Of a stretch of DNA of 64,000 nt, positions 18,899 through 28,807 are shown one piece after another; positions within the stretch are counted from its first letter, which is position 1, and each line of letters opens with the position of its first letter. The position numbers and the translations under genes are program-made. Location of the stretch: NCBI GenBank assembly GCA_022447585.1, contig JAKVAR010000001.1:124001-188000 (forward strand), in the 5' to 3' direction. The notes beneath the pieces were generated by a model. It was not told the origin of the DNA and did no database searches. It saw only the letters and a list, made by a program, of their open reading frames with translations. The stretch comes from Crocinitomicaceae bacterium. GTDB taxonomy: Bacteria; Bacteroidota; Bacteroidia; Flavobacteriales_D; Crocinitomicaceae.

Positions 18899-20074
18899 TT
18901 ATGCTTTAGCTCCTGGGTTCGCGAACATCACAACCTCATCCGCAGTAATTACATCACCTCCAAGGATAATTAGGCGTTCAATAATATTTCTAAGTTCGCG
19001 AATATTTCCGGTCCAGTTTGTTTTCTGAAGAGCCAAGAGGGCTGCATCATCGAATGATTTTCGTGCAACACCATGCTCTGCACACACCATTGTTAAAAAG
19101 TGATTTGCCAAAAGTGGTATATCATCTCTTCTGTCATTCAACGAAGGAACATGCAATAAAATAACCGCCAAACGATGATATAGATCTTCACGAAAGTTAC
19201 CTTCATCAATCTCATTCCTGAGGTTTTTATTCGTTGCTGCAATAACTCGTGCGTTTACTTTTATGTCTTTTTCTCCACCAACACGTTGAATCACATTTTC
19301 CTGGAGCGCTCGTAATACTTTCGCTTGAGCACTGGCCGACATATCACCAATCTCATCTAAAAACAACGTTCCACCCGAAGCTAATTCAAACTTCCCTTTC
19401 TTTTGCTTTACAGCGGACGTAAATGCACCTTTCTCATGCCCAAATAATTCACTTTCGATTAATTCAGCTGGAATTGCAGCACAATTAACTTCAATGAAAG
19501 GTTGACCTTTCCGTTCACTTAAATCATGAAGCGATCTTGCCACCAATTCCTTCCCTGTTCCATTCTCTCCTGTCACTAAAACACGGGCATCTGAAGGCGC
19601 AACCTTCTCTATCATTTCTTTAATCTTGATGATACCTTCCGTTTCACCAATAATGGAAGAACCTTTGAATTTCTTTACAGTCTTTCGAAGCACTTTCTTT
19701 TCTTCAATAAGAACTGTCTTATCTTTAGCATTTCTAATTGTTACAAGAATTCGGTTAAGATCCAGAGGCTTCTCAATAAAATCAAATGCGCCTTTCTTTA
19801 TCGCTTGAACAGCAGTTTCAATATTTCCGTGACCACTTATCATGATTACCGGAGTTTCCACTTTTGCTTTGATCAAACCTTCAAGAACTTCCATTCCATC
19901 CATTTCAGGCATTTTTATATCACAAAATATGATGTCGTACGTCTCAGCTTTCGCCTTGTCCAATCCTTGTTTCCCATTCTCGGCTTCATCCACTTCAAAC
20001 TCTTCGAATTCAAGGATTTCGCGCAAAGCTCTTCGGATTGCTCTTTCGTCGTCAACAACTAATATTTTACTCAT
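18899..20074 (-). CDS. NtrC-type response regulator with AAA+ domain, no DNA-binding domain seen
   Basis: 391 residues. Receiver domain (1-120) with acidic pocket D8/D9, phospho-acceptor D52 and K102. AAA+ sigma-54-activator domain (about 140-370) with Walker A GENGTGKE (169-176) and Walker B TLFLDE (236-241). Two oddities: the sigma-54 contact loop reads GAFTSA (216-221) instead of GAFTGA, and the protein ends about 30 residues after the [13 protein letters not shown] helix with no Fis-type helix-turn-helix. It probably activates sigma-54 promoters on phosphorylation, but without an obvious DNA site. No cognate histidine kinase is adjacent. It follows the ppx gene on the same strand after 71 nt, with a weak -7 box (TATCTTTA) between them. 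Confidence 0.88.
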   Translation of the reverse strand: MSKILVVDDERAIRRALREILEFEEFEVDEAENGKQGLDKAKAETYDIIFCDIKMPEMDGMEVLEGLIKAKVETPVIMISGHGNIETAVQAIKKGAFDFIEKPLDLNRILVTIRNAKDKTVLIEEKKVLRKTVKKFKGSSIIGETEGIIKIKEMIEKVAPSDARVLVTGENGTGKELVARSLHDLSERKGQPFIEVNCAAIPAELIESELFGHEKGAFTSAVKQKKGKFELASGGTLFLDEIGDMSASAQAKVLRALQENVIQRVGGEKDIKVNARVIAATNKNLRNEIDEGNFREDLYHRLAVILLHVPSLNDRRDDIPLLANHFLTMVCAEHGVARKSFDDAALLALQKTNWTGNIRELRNIIERLIILGGDVITADEVVMFANPGAKA

Positions 20075-20090
20075 TTGAATCTATTTTTGT

Positions 20091-20098
20091 TAAAGATA
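20091..20098 (-). promoter_or_regulatory. Possible -7 box TATCTTTA of the NtrC-type regulator gene
   Basis: One mismatch to TAnnTTTG, 16 nt before the start codon. Weak evidence that the regulator can be transcribed separately from ppx. Confidence 0.3.
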
Positions 20099-20145
20099 AT
20101 TATTTGATAAAAACTCCGCCTAGAATTAAGCATTGAGAATAATTT

Positions 20146-21033
20146 TTAATCATTCAAAACCCCCTCTTTCAATGAGAAAGATGAAACATATATTGTTTTA
20201 ATTCCGAAGTGATTAATTACCCATAACATTTTGACAGCAGCAATTGGAAGCATTCTTTTACGAATTTTAGCGATCCAGTCATTATCTAATCGATCTTTTA
20301 GGCTAGAAGTTATGATCCATTCCAGTATTTTTATAACCTCATCGAATGGCAATTCTATTGCTTCTGCGCCTTCTGGGAAAGAGCGTTGATAAATCATCTC
20401 ATATATGGTCTCAAAACTGCCAGATGAACCAACTAGAATACTTGCAGAAACATTGGAAAAAAAACTATTTTTCTCATCTTCTAAAAACTGAACAATTCTT
20501 TTAATCCCATCATTTGAGAATTCTTCCGGACGATTTAAAGCTTGAAAAATTCGAGATACTCCAATATCTAAACTTGTTTTTTCTTGCAATCCATTTTCAT
20601 CTGCTGCAATAAACTCTGTGCTTCCACCTCCAATATCCATCACAATGGAAGGTTTTTTAAAGTCATAGCCCCATTTTACACCTTTATATATAAAATCTGC
20701 TTCTTTGTAACCAGAAATAATACTAATTTCAAAACCGAGTTCAGCCTTTGTGAAGTACAATAAATCTCCACTGTTTGACGAATCTCGTAAAGCGGATGTA
20801 CCAATAGCAAATATGATTTTAACATTATGATTATCACATTTATTCTTGAATGTTCTGAGCGTTTCTTTGGCCCTTGCAAGTGCATCCGGCGCAATCAAAC
20901 CTTTATTGATCCCTCCCATGCCAAGTAAAACCGCCTCTTTATCCGAATAAATAACATTCAACTGGCCATTATTCACTTCTGCGATTAACAAGTTAAACGT
21001 ATTTGTACCCAGATCTATAACTGCCTTACGCAT
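20146..21033 (-). CDS. Ppx/GppA phosphatase family protein (exopolyphosphatase-like)
   Basis: 295 residues, the short form of the family, which lacks the C-terminal HD-like domain of E. coli Ppx. The actin-fold ATPase motifs are present: AVIDLGTNTFNLLIAE at 4-19 (phosphate 1) and VMDIGGGSTEF at about 133-143 (phosphate 2). Known members split terminal phosphate from polyphosphate or hydrolyse pppGpp; which one applies cannot be told. It lies 4 nt after the ABC permease gene, so it is co-transcribed with the transporter. Confidence 0.88.
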   Translation of the reverse strand: MRKAVIDLGTNTFNLLIAEVNNGQLNVIYSDKEAVLLGMGGINKGLIAPDALARAKETLRTFKNKCDNHNVKIIFAIGTSALRDSSNSGDLLYFTKAELGFEISIISGYKEADFIYKGVKWGYDFKKPSIVMDIGGGSTEFIAADENGLQEKTSLDIGVSRIFQALNRPEEFSNDGIKRIVQFLEDEKNSFFSNVSASILVGSSGSFETIYEMIYQRSFPEGAEAIELPFDEVIKILEWIITSSLKDRLDNDWIAKIRKRMLPIAAVKMLWVINHFGIKTIYVSSFSLKEGVLND

Positions 21034-21037
21034 GATT

Positions 21038-22378
21038 CTATGATTTTCTTAACCATTTAAAGAGATGTCGCAATCGGACTCTATGCCCAAATTGAAGGAT
21101 TCCATTTTTATACAATCGAGATGCTATTGCTAACATCATAAATGCTGATATTACTAGAATAATAAATGTCAAGTATATCTCATAAACGTGTCCAGGCCCA
21201 TAATACCCTTGTGCAAGCTTTACCATAACAACAACTGGAGAAGTAAATGGTATATAGCTCAGAACATCAGCCATTGGACTTTCAGGAAAATTTAGTACGT
21301 AATAACCACCATAAAGTGCAAAGCAAAGTAAGAATATTAATGGAAGTATAAACTGTTGCCCATCACTTTCAGACCCCATAGTTGCGCCAACTGCGGCGAA
21401 CAAAGCACCATAAAATACATAACCAGCAATAAAGAACAAAATAAAGAATGTAGTCATGTTCACAAAATGAACTCTATTGTAAACCAATTCAACAAACTGA
21501 TTATACTCTCTCGCTGCAAACATTTGCTCTTGATATGTTTGATCACCTGCTCGAATTGTCAATTCTTTAACATTCATGTTTGCTGCTTCCAACATATCGG
21601 GAAATAAAGTCTCTCGCATGAAATACAAACCTACTCCAATTATAATAATCCAGATTATGAACTGGACCAAAGCCGATAGCCCTACACCTAGGATCTTACC
21701 AATCATTAATTCATTTGGAGAAACAGATGCCAACAAAACTTCAACAATTCGATTACTCTTCTCTCTGGAAACAGACCTCATAATAGTCATTCCGAATAGA
21801 AAAATAAAAGTAAAAATAACTACTCCATAAAAGAAACCTACCCAACCAGATAAATCTGAAGACTCTTCATTTGGATCATACACATCCCTAAAATTAACAG
21901 TCAATGGTTGTTTTATCTTTCTAAATTCTTTCAATGATAAAGATGTAAACTCCTTTACCATAACCTCTTCCAACCTTCGTTCAAAATGATACTGAACCCT
22001 TGTCTGCATTCTAATTGATGGCTTTTCTCTAAAAAAGACAAAACCAATCTTATTTGAAAGCACTTTCTCATTTACCTCCAACAGAGCATCATAAGATTGA
22101 TACTTTTTAGCATCGGCAAACTCTTCCATTTCAATGTACCCATCAGCGAATGCATATGATATAGCTTTATCTTCACCCGACATAATCTTATTACTCATTA
22201 TCCCTGTTGGGTCTGCAATGAGAACGTTCCAGTGCTGTTTTGACTGGCCACCGAAGGCAAACATCAAATAAATTAACCCTAAGATAATTAGAGGTCCTAA
22301 AAATGAAAACAAGACAAAAGAACGAGCTCCCATTCTTTCTTTCCATTCTCTAACAGCAATTAACATACTATTCTTCAT
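21038..22378 (-). CDS. ABC transporter permease (ABC-2/NatB type)
   Basis: 446 residues. One transmembrane segment (about 22-43), a large external domain (about 45-180), then a cluster of five or six membrane segments (about 183-425). This is the NatB/YhaP-like ABC-2 export permease layout. The ATPase gene lies immediately upstream with one base between them. The substrate is unknown; NatAB relatives export sodium ions or other compounds. The C-terminus is basic, which fits a cytoplasmic tail. Confidence 0.85.
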   Translation of the reverse strand: MKNSMLIAVREWKERMGARSFVLFSFLGPLIILGLIYLMFAFGGQSKQHWNVLIADPTGIMSNKIMSGEDKAISYAFADGYIEMEEFADAKKYQSYDALLEVNEKVLSNKIGFVFFREKPSIRMQTRVQYHFERRLEEVMVKEFTSLSLKEFRKIKQPLTVNFRDVYDPNEESSDLSGWVGFFYGVVIFTFIFLFGMTIMRSVSREKSNRIVEVLLASVSPNELMIGKILGVGLSALVQFIIWIIIIGVGLYFMRETLFPDMLEAANMNVKELTIRAGDQTYQEQMFAAREYNQFVELVYNRVHFVNMTTFFILFFIAGYVFYGALFAAVGATMGSESDGQQFILPLIFLLCFALYGGYYVLNFPESPMADVLSYIPFTSPVVVMVKLAQGYYGPGHVYEIYLTFIILVISAFMMLAIASRLYKNGILQFGHRVRLRHLFKWLRKS

Positions 22379-22379
22379 C

Positions 22380-23309
22380 TTACTCGGCTTCTTTAGGTTG
22401 AACTAAATCAATAAATACATCCTGCATAGTTGGCAAAACTTCCCACGCTGCTTCAATTTGAACTTGCCCTATTAATACTCTGAGTAAATCTTCAAATGAG
22501 TTATCTCCTCTCATTTTAACACGAACGACAAAACGGTCATCACCTAAAACATCTTTATCATGAACTTCAAATCCTGTCCAAAGAGCATTTACAAATGAAA
22601 TCATATTTCCTTTAAATCGAACAGCATATAAGCCCATTTTACGATCGCTCTGAAGTTCAGAAATTGAACCTCCTGCAATTTTCTTAGAGTTATGAATCAA
22701 TGCTGCGCGATCGCAAATTTCCTCAACACTCTTCATATTATGAGTTGAAAGCATTATTGTTTTACCTGCAGCTCTCATTTCAAGCAATTCATGCTTAATC
22801 AATTCGACGTTTAATGGATCAAAACCGCTGAATGGCTCATCTAAAATCAAGAACTTAGGTTCATGTAAAACCGTACAAACAAACTGTACTTTCTGCGCCA
22901 TTCCTTTAGAAAGCTCTTCAATCCTTTTCCTTCTCCAATTATTAATTTCAAAACGATCAAACCAATAATCAATCTTGGTCATTACATCTCTTTTCGAAAG
23001 CCCTCGCAGCCTTCCTAGGAAAATAGCATGAGCTTCAACTGTCATGTTTTTATATAACCCTCGCTCTTCTGGCAAATATCCAATTTGAGTCAAATGCGCT
23101 TCCGTCATCAAATCTCCATCAAAACGAATTGACCCGGAGTCTTGTTCTACGATTCGATTAATAATTCTAATTAAAGTTGTTTTACCCGCTCCATTTGGAC
23201 CAAGCAAACCAAATACTTCTCCTTTATTCACCTTAAAAGAAACCTCATTTAATGCCTCTTTCCTGAAAAAGGATTTACTTATATTCCTTACTTCTAACAT
23301 TGAATTCAT
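22380..23309 (-). CDS. ABC transporter ATP-binding protein
   Basis: 309 residues. Walker A GPNGAGKTT (37-45), Q-loop region GYLPEERGLY, signature LSKGMAQKV and Walker B FLILDEPFSGFDP followed by the switch His in STHNMKSV. The domain after about residue 225 is the C-terminal extension found in NatA/DrrA-type export ATPases. It powers the permease encoded directly downstream. It is the first gene of the row ATPase-permease-ppx. Confidence 0.93.
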   Translation of the reverse strand: MNSMLEVRNISKSFFRKEALNEVSFKVNKGEVFGLLGPNGAGKTTLIRIINRIVEQDSGSIRFDGDLMTEAHLTQIGYLPEERGLYKNMTVEAHAIFLGRLRGLSKRDVMTKIDYWFDRFEINNWRRKRIEELSKGMAQKVQFVCTVLHEPKFLILDEPFSGFDPLNVELIKHELLEMRAAGKTIMLSTHNMKSVEEICDRAALIHNSKKIAGGSISELQSDRKMGLYAVRFKGNMISFVNALWTGFEVHDKDVLGDDRFVVRVKMRGDNSFEDLLRVLIGQVQIEAAWEVLPTMQDVFIDLVQPKEAE

Positions 23310-24032
23310 TCTGATGTGAAGTTAATAAAAATGAAGCTGAAATATACGGCTGAATCTTTATTGATTCATGCGCCAAAACAGATTTGGATTGCTTGTTCTA
23401 ATATTTTTGCTTGTACCCCTCGTTTTTCGACTTTTAAACTATGCTGCTTTTAGCTAATCATCGAACTCATTTTTCGGAATAAATTGAATATATATATCTA
23501 TCTTAAATCGTTTGGAAGTTCTAAATCAAACTAAGTTGACAAAGGAGATTCGATTCGATATAAACCATCAGCCATCTGACCATACAAAAACCTAATTGTC
23601 AAGTATCAATATACCGTTTCAATTTGCAGTCTCATTTGCGCATAATTTATCTCCGAAAATAATTTTTCACGAACTTCTTGAATGCTTAAGAAAGCATCTT
23701 TTACATATACGTCCCAAATAGGCCCCATCCAAATCCATTTATTCAAACTTGTTAGAAAAACTGAATAAATCACATAACAATCCTCAAATCCCTCTTTCTT
23801 TGGAATAGATAAGACATAACCAGATTTGAAACCCAAGGAATAGAAAACAAAAGGTACAACGAATCATAATCGCTTATTTACTTTAGGCAAAAACCAAAAT
23901 CAATCCAATCGGTACAAATAGTTTAAGATCTTTTTTAACCTAATTCAACTTTTGATCAAGAAAGGTATCATTAAACTGCGCATTTTACAAAAAGTAATAA
24001 CGGCAGTAATAATTTGTACTCAAAAAATTTCT
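23310..24032. other. 723-nt stretch without a recognised gene
   Basis: AT-rich, between the starts and ends of minus-strand genes. The only coding-like piece is a minus-strand frame open from about 23866 to the stop at 23606. It reads about 86 codons with no ATG near its beginning; a TTG at 23836 would give 76 residues (GFKSGYVLSIPKKEGFED...). The residue composition is protein-like and includes several Trp, so it may be a gene remnant or a small gene with a TTG start. I recognise no family. Nothing else is visible here. Confidence 0.35.
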
Positions 24033-26579
24033 TTAATGAATTACAATTTTTTCAGCACAATTATTATTCTGAACAAAATAGAGTCCTTTTTCAAGGTTTC
24101 TGACATCAAGAATTAAAACACTTTGATCTTCAAATACATTAATAGCGTTCAAATCTATTTTTTTACCATCAAAACTAGACAAAACTAGACCAAACTTATT
24201 TTCACCTTTAATCGTTAAATAGTTATTAGCCGGATTCGGGTAAATCTTCCATTGTGAACTTGATTTTGATTCTAAGTAGACAACATCAGAGAATGTAGAT
24301 TTGCCATCAAAGTCTATTTGCTCATATTGATAGTAGTGGTTTAAGTGAGGGCGCACTGAACTATCATAAAACTCATAATGTAAAACCTCTGATGAATTTC
24401 CATTACCTGGAATTACTCCAATTGGAATAAAAGAAGAATCATTTGACATCCGATATATAACAAACTCAAGATTATTCTGTTCTGAAAAAGTTTCCCAACT
24501 CAAAAAAGCACCCTCCATATCTTCAGCCCATTCAGCTCTTAGGTTGTGTGCATCAACAGCTAAGTTTGAAATCACATGCGTAACCTCAATTGGGTCATCA
24601 AGTGTTAAATTAGCATCAACTTCGTTTAATAAAGTTGAAACAGTATTGGTATGATCAGCTCCAGCGGCCGAATTATCGGGAGTTAAAGTAAGTTCTAACT
24701 TTGCAATCTCCCCTGCGCTTAAAGTTCCGACGCTCCATTCATTTGAATTCCAGACTCCTTTATTAAGTGAAACAGATACAATTGAAAATCCCGGCGGAAT
24801 ATTTTCTGAAATAATTACTCCTGTTAAGTCATGGACACTATTATTTTTAGCTTCTACTGTATAGGTCGTATTTTCTCCAACATGGATCGGATCATTATCG
24901 TCAACTTTTGAAATTTGTAAATCATAATCACAATAAAACAAAGACTCTATTCCTGAAGAATAGCTGCAGGTTCCTTTCGTAACCAACAAAGAATAATCTC
25001 CAATGGAAGCAGGGGTGTAATTAAAACTATTGGCTCCAGAAATATCACTACCATCGTGCACCCATTGATAGGCATCAAATGTACCTGATAGCTCTTGAAT
25101 TGTTCCTCCAGGAAAACATCCTGTACCAACAATTTCAAGCTCAACATTGGGCGCCGTATCAAAGCCTGAAAAATACCCCCCTAATCCAGCAGCAGATCCA
25201 TGACTCATAAAAACCCCCACCGCTATATTTCCCGTAGAAATAACACTTACTTCTCCGGACAGGTTATTCAAATAGAATGTTTTCCAATCTGATGTTCCCA
25301 AAACGGAAGAACTAGAAGGAAGCGCGATAACACCATTATCATCACTAACCACAATGTTTGAGTTTAAGGTTGAACTAGACGCTATTATAGTTATACCAGA
25401 AACACCCGAAACAAGACCGGCTATATCATCAATGGCAGATATCTCGTCTAATAAACTAGGTAACAAACAATTTAAAGGTGCGACAAAATTCATCCCACCT
25501 GTGTTCTGAGCCGATTGCCCAGCGATGGATTGGTAAGCATAAACTGGCTTGGAAGTCTCCACGTACATATTACCCCCAACAGAAGAAGTTGAATAATTAC
25601 TTCCAGGTATTTCAACATAATCACCATCATTAATTGTAGTAAAATAAGTCCCTCCAACAAATACATCAGTATTATTCTCAACTCCTATTATTAATGGAAA
25701 CTCTAGCGCATCAATTCCTTTTCCTCTAACAAAAACATATTCACGGCCAAGTTTTTCTATAGGTACAGACTGATCTATAGCAACATCTCTTGACTGCGCA
25801 CCAAAAATAACCCCACAGTTTAACCCCCCAGAACTAACTACAATTGGTAAATTCGAAGTTACACTGGCACCAATCCATCCATCAATATTGGCAGCATTTG
25901 CCTCGGGGAGCGCCTCTAAGACGAAACTTTGCCCAGCGTCTAAAGAAATTGTCAGATTATTATCTAAAATTCCAGAAGCATTATTCTGAAGCCTAAATTC
26001 ACAGGAAGTATTATAGCCAGAGATTTCAACTGTTGTGCCATTTTCGGTAGCCAGAATTCCTAAAACAGAATTAAGATGACCATTTTTTTGAGCTTTATTT
26101 GGTAACCCGCCCCATCTAAAATCAGTCCCTTTTGCCGAAGTCCCTTTAGATGTTAGAGATCCGGCTTGAGAAGAGGATCGTCCCCTATAATTAACGTAAA
26201 ATTTGGCACCATTCGTTGACTCTATTCTTAATCCCGCATTACTTTGTACTACACCTACTTTATTTTTAGTAAGAAGTAAAATGTCATTATCACCATTCCC
26301 CGGATTATAAGTTTTGGGTGATCCCTTGGCTAACCCTGTAATTGTATGAAAAGGCGTAGCAGAAGATCCAAGATACAATTCAATAGTAAAAGGAGTTGAT
26401 TCCGGTGTAGAAAAATAAACTCGTTGCTCGTTTATCGCTGCCGACGAATGCGCATTTCTAAGAGGCGGAAGATAATGTATACTATCTAACTGAGCATTCA
26501 AGCAGAACATATTTACAATGAATGAGACCATTATTAAAGTCCTCATATACCAGTGGTTAAATTCGAGTATCGTTTTCAT
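24033..26579 (-). CDS. Large T9SS-secreted adhesin-like protein (IgGFc-binding-like, DUF11)
   Basis: 848 residues from the chosen ATG, which opens a signal peptide (MKTILEFNHWYMRTLIMVSF...NAQ); a longer frame to 26636 adds 19 residues without signal character. The N-terminal ~450 residues resemble the IgGFc-binding N-terminal region of Bacteroidota surface proteins (repeats such as GTTVEISGYN and PVYAYQSIAGQ). They are followed by an Ig/PKD-like segment (about 475-545), a DUF11-type domain (about 550-650, NIPPGFSIVSVSL) and a T9SS sorting domain at the end (WKIYPNPANNYLTI). It is probably displayed on or shed from the surface and may bind a glycan or protein. Confidence 0.8.
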   Translation of the reverse strand: MKTILEFNHWYMRTLIMVSFIVNMFCLNAQLDSIHYLPPLRNAHSSAAINEQRVYFSTPESTPFTIELYLGSSATPFHTITGLAKGSPKTYNPGNGDNDILLLTKNKVGVVQSNAGLRIESTNGAKFYVNYRGRSSSQAGSLTSKGTSAKGTDFRWGGLPNKAQKNGHLNSVLGILATENGTTVEISGYNTSCEFRLQNNASGILDNNLTISLDAGQSFVLEALPEANAANIDGWIGASVTSNLPIVVSSGGLNCGVIFGAQSRDVAIDQSVPIEKLGREYVFVRGKGIDALEFPLIIGVENNTDVFVGGTYFTTINDGDYVEIPGSNYSTSSVGGNMYVETSKPVYAYQSIAGQSAQNTGGMNFVAPLNCLLPSLLDEISAIDDIAGLVSGVSGITIIASSSTLNSNIVVSDDNGVIALPSSSSVLGTSDWKTFYLNNLSGEVSVISTGNIAVGVFMSHGSAAGLGGYFSGFDTAPNVELEIVGTGCFPGGTIQELSGTFDAYQWVHDGSDISGANSFNYTPASIGDYSLLVTKGTCSYSSGIESLFYCDYDLQISKVDDNDPIHVGENTTYTVEAKNNSVHDLTGVIISENIPPGFSIVSVSLNKGVWNSNEWSVGTLSAGEIAKLELTLTPDNSAAGADHTNTVSTLLNEVDANLTLDDPIEVTHVISNLAVDAHNLRAEWAEDMEGAFLSWETFSEQNNLEFVIYRMSNDSSFIPIGVIPGNGNSSEVLHYEFYDSSVRPHLNHYYQYEQIDFDGKSTFSDVVYLESKSSSQWKIYPNPANNYLTIKGENKFGLVLSSFDGKKIDLNAINVFEDQSVLILDVRNLEKGLYFVQNNNCAEKIVIH

Positions 26580-26745
26580 AAAATGAATTTTCAATACACA
26601 ATCAAGAATAACACCACTCAAACAAAACCAACACAAACAACTGTAAATCAGTTATTTAACTAAAAAACAGGTGAGAGTTGAAATTTCAAAACGGGACAAA
26701 AATTCCTATTTTGAAAATAAACTTATCAATACTTTTCCAATAGAT

Positions 26746-26767
26746 TTAGACATACATGTTTGTCTAA
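26746..26767. promoter_or_regulatory. Operator-like palindrome between the T9SS gene and the MepA-like gene
   Basis: TTAGACA-TACATGTT-TGTCTAA: 22 bp, 10 of 11 pairs match. It lies 59 nt before the MepA-like start and 167 nt before the divergent gene. The shape is that of a TetR-like dimer site; this is inference. Confidence 0.45.
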
Positions 26768-26825
26768 TAGAACTTGAGAAATCACCTAACTCGAAAAAGG
26801 CATAAAATTTGCGAATACGTTCAAC

Positions 26826-27611
26826 ATGAAAAGAACTCTTCCACCAATTGTTTCAGTCTTTTTATTCGCCTACTGCAATGCACAATCAGATGAAGCCAAA
26901 ACAATAGAAAAACAACGTGTTGAATACAACATAAACCAAGAGGTTTCCGCATATTACTTAAAAAATAAGGGAGATGATACCCCAAGTATCTCGCAAGGTA
27001 CAGTTTCAAATGGTAGGCTAATCAATGGCAAACTATTTCCTTTTTATGGTCCGAATTACACTTATTTTGATGAAAAAAGTTATTTAGCAGGAAGAGGTTT
27101 TATTCACTCATCTATTCGTGATATTGTTTTAGAATCATACCTACAACTTGAAATAAGCCAACCAAATCGTCATTTCTACATTATGGAATGTGCAAATCAA
27201 CATGGAGGGAAAATCTACCCACATCGAACCCATCAAAACGGCACTAGTGTCGACTTTATGATGCCTAAATTACAAAATGGTAAACCTTACACTGATTTAG
27301 ATCAATTAGGCAGCGATCATTACTGGTTGACATTTGATGACAATGGTAAATATGCAAAAGACCCATCAATTGAAATAGACTTTAATCTAATAGCAAAACA
27401 TATACTATTGCTCAATGAACAAGCAAAAGAGATAGGATATAAAGTATCAAAAGTTATTATCAAGATAGAGTTTAAAGATGAACTTTTCGCTACTGAATAT
27501 GGCAAGAAACTAAAAGAAAGTGAGATATATGTCGTTAGAAACCTAAGTCCACTAATCAACTCATTACATGACGAACATTACCATCTCGATTTTGCACCAA
27601 TCCACAAATAA
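26826..27611 (+). CDS. MepA-like (LAS family) murein endopeptidase
   Basis: 261 residues with a signal peptide (1-20). The zinc-site pattern of the LAS metallopeptidases is present: H136 and D143 in HRTHQNGTSVDF, and H251/H253 in DEHYHLDF. GGxxxPHxxHQNGxxVD is the signature of penicillin-insensitive endopeptidase MepA, which cuts cross-links between peptidoglycan peptides in the periplasm. E. coli MepA has a similar length (274). The gene has its own upstream region with a palindromic operator candidate, so it may be inducible. Confidence 0.8.
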   Translation: MKRTLPPIVSVFLFAYCNAQSDEAKTIEKQRVEYNINQEVSAYYLKNKGDDTPSISQGTVSNGRLINGKLFPFYGPNYTYFDEKSYLAGRGFIHSSIRDIVLESYLQLEISQPNRHFYIMECANQHGGKIYPHRTHQNGTSVDFMMPKLQNGKPYTDLDQLGSDHYWLTFDDNGKYAKDPSIEIDFNLIAKHILLLNEQAKEIGYKVSKVIIKIEFKDELFATEYGKKLKESEIYVVRNLSPLINSLHDEHYHLDFAPIHK

Positions 27612-27618
27612 TTTCAAG

Positions 27619-27626
27619 TATCTTTG
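27619..27626 (+). promoter_or_regulatory. -7 box TATCTTTG of the DEAD-box helicase operon
   Basis: Exact consensus, 38 nt before the start codon; a TTG lies 24 nt further upstream, slightly beyond usual spacing. Confidence 0.5.
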
Positions 27627-27664
27627 CTCCGTCGAAAACAACTTCGTCAAGTAAAAATTATTGA

Positions 27665-28807
27665 ATGTCTTTTTCAGAATTAGGTTTAGCACCTGCCCTA
27701 CTTAACCTTCTAAAGAATCAGGAATACGAGAAACCATATCCGATTCAAAAAGATTCTATCCCTTCTATTATCGAAGGAAAGGATTTGCTGGGTATCGCAA
27801 GAACAGGCTCAGGAAAAACTGCAAGTTTTGTTCTACCAATTTTGACGAATCTTCAGTCTTCTGAAATCACTCAAAATAGACATATCAATGCTTTAGTTTT
27901 AGTTCCAACTAGAGAGTTAGCAACTCAGGTTCGCGATGTTTTTCATACGTTTTCCGTTGGTCTACCAAGCCCGATTAAAACAATGGCCGCATTTGGGGGA
28001 GCTTCAATCAATCCACAAATGAAAGCGATGCGGGGCGTAAATATCCTAGTGGCTACTCCAGGTAGATTAATTGAACTTTTAGAATCCAATGCTGTTCATT
28101 TATCATCGATTGAAACACTTGTTTTAGATGAAGCAGATAAGATGTTAAATCTTGGGTTTAAGGATGAAATGGATCAAATTTTCAAACTGCTTCCGAAGAA
28201 ACGTCAAAACTTATTGTTTTCCGCAACGTTGAGCAGCAATGTTGAAGCGATCACTCAATTCTTATTGAAAGAACCTAAGGTTGTTAAAATTAATATTAGT
28301 GAAGCTAATTTGGACCTCATCAATCAAATAGCTTACGATGTGAGCGAAGAAAAGAAAGGACCATTATTGCGGTATCTCATAAAATCTCAGAACATGGAGC
28401 AGGTTTTGGTTTTCACATCATCTATATATAAGGCAGATAATGTTGCCGAGAAGTTAAACAAGAATGGAATACAAGCCATTGCTACACACAGTAAGAAAAG
28501 TACTAAGGCAAGACGAGATGCATTGACCAACTTTAAAAATGGTAAAATGCGCGTTTTGGTCGCAACAGACTTACTTTCTCGTGGTATAGATATTGAATTT
28601 TTACCCTATGTGATAAACTATGAACTGCCTAGATCTCCAAAAGATTATATTCACAGAATTGGTAGAACCGGACGTTCAGAAGCAGCAGGCGATGCCATAA
28701 CTCTAGTTACGCCAGATGATCAACATCACTTCAAGATTATTCAAAAGAAAATGAAATGTCAGGTTGATCATGAGGATGGGGACTCAATCAATTTACAAGG
28801 TTATTAA
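27665..28807 (+). CDS. DEAD-box ATP-dependent RNA helicase (RhlE-like)
   Basis: 380 residues, holding just the two RecA-like domains. Motifs in order: Q motif (F3, Y25..PIQ), Walker A ARTGSGKT (45-52), PTRELA, GG, TPGR, DEAD (about 155), SAT, ARRDAL/TDLLSRGID and HRIGRTGR. The enzyme unwinds short RNA duplexes in ribosome assembly or RNA decay. It lacks the basic C-terminal tail of longer RhlE proteins. The next gene starts within its stop codon (TAATG), so they are translationally coupled. Confidence 0.95.
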   Translation: MSFSELGLAPALLNLLKNQEYEKPYPIQKDSIPSIIEGKDLLGIARTGSGKTASFVLPILTNLQSSEITQNRHINALVLVPTRELATQVRDVFHTFSVGLPSPIKTMAAFGGASINPQMKAMRGVNILVATPGRLIELLESNAVHLSSIETLVLDEADKMLNLGFKDEMDQIFKLLPKKRQNLLFSATLSSNVEAITQFLLKEPKVVKINISEANLDLINQIAYDVSEEKKGPLLRYLIKSQNMEQVLVFTSSIYKADNVAEKLNKNGIQAIATHSKKSTKARRDALTNFKNGKMRVLVATDLLSRGIDIEFLPYVINYELPRSPKDYIHRIGRTGRSEAAGDAITLVTPDDQHHFKIIQKKMKCQVDHEDGDSINLQGY

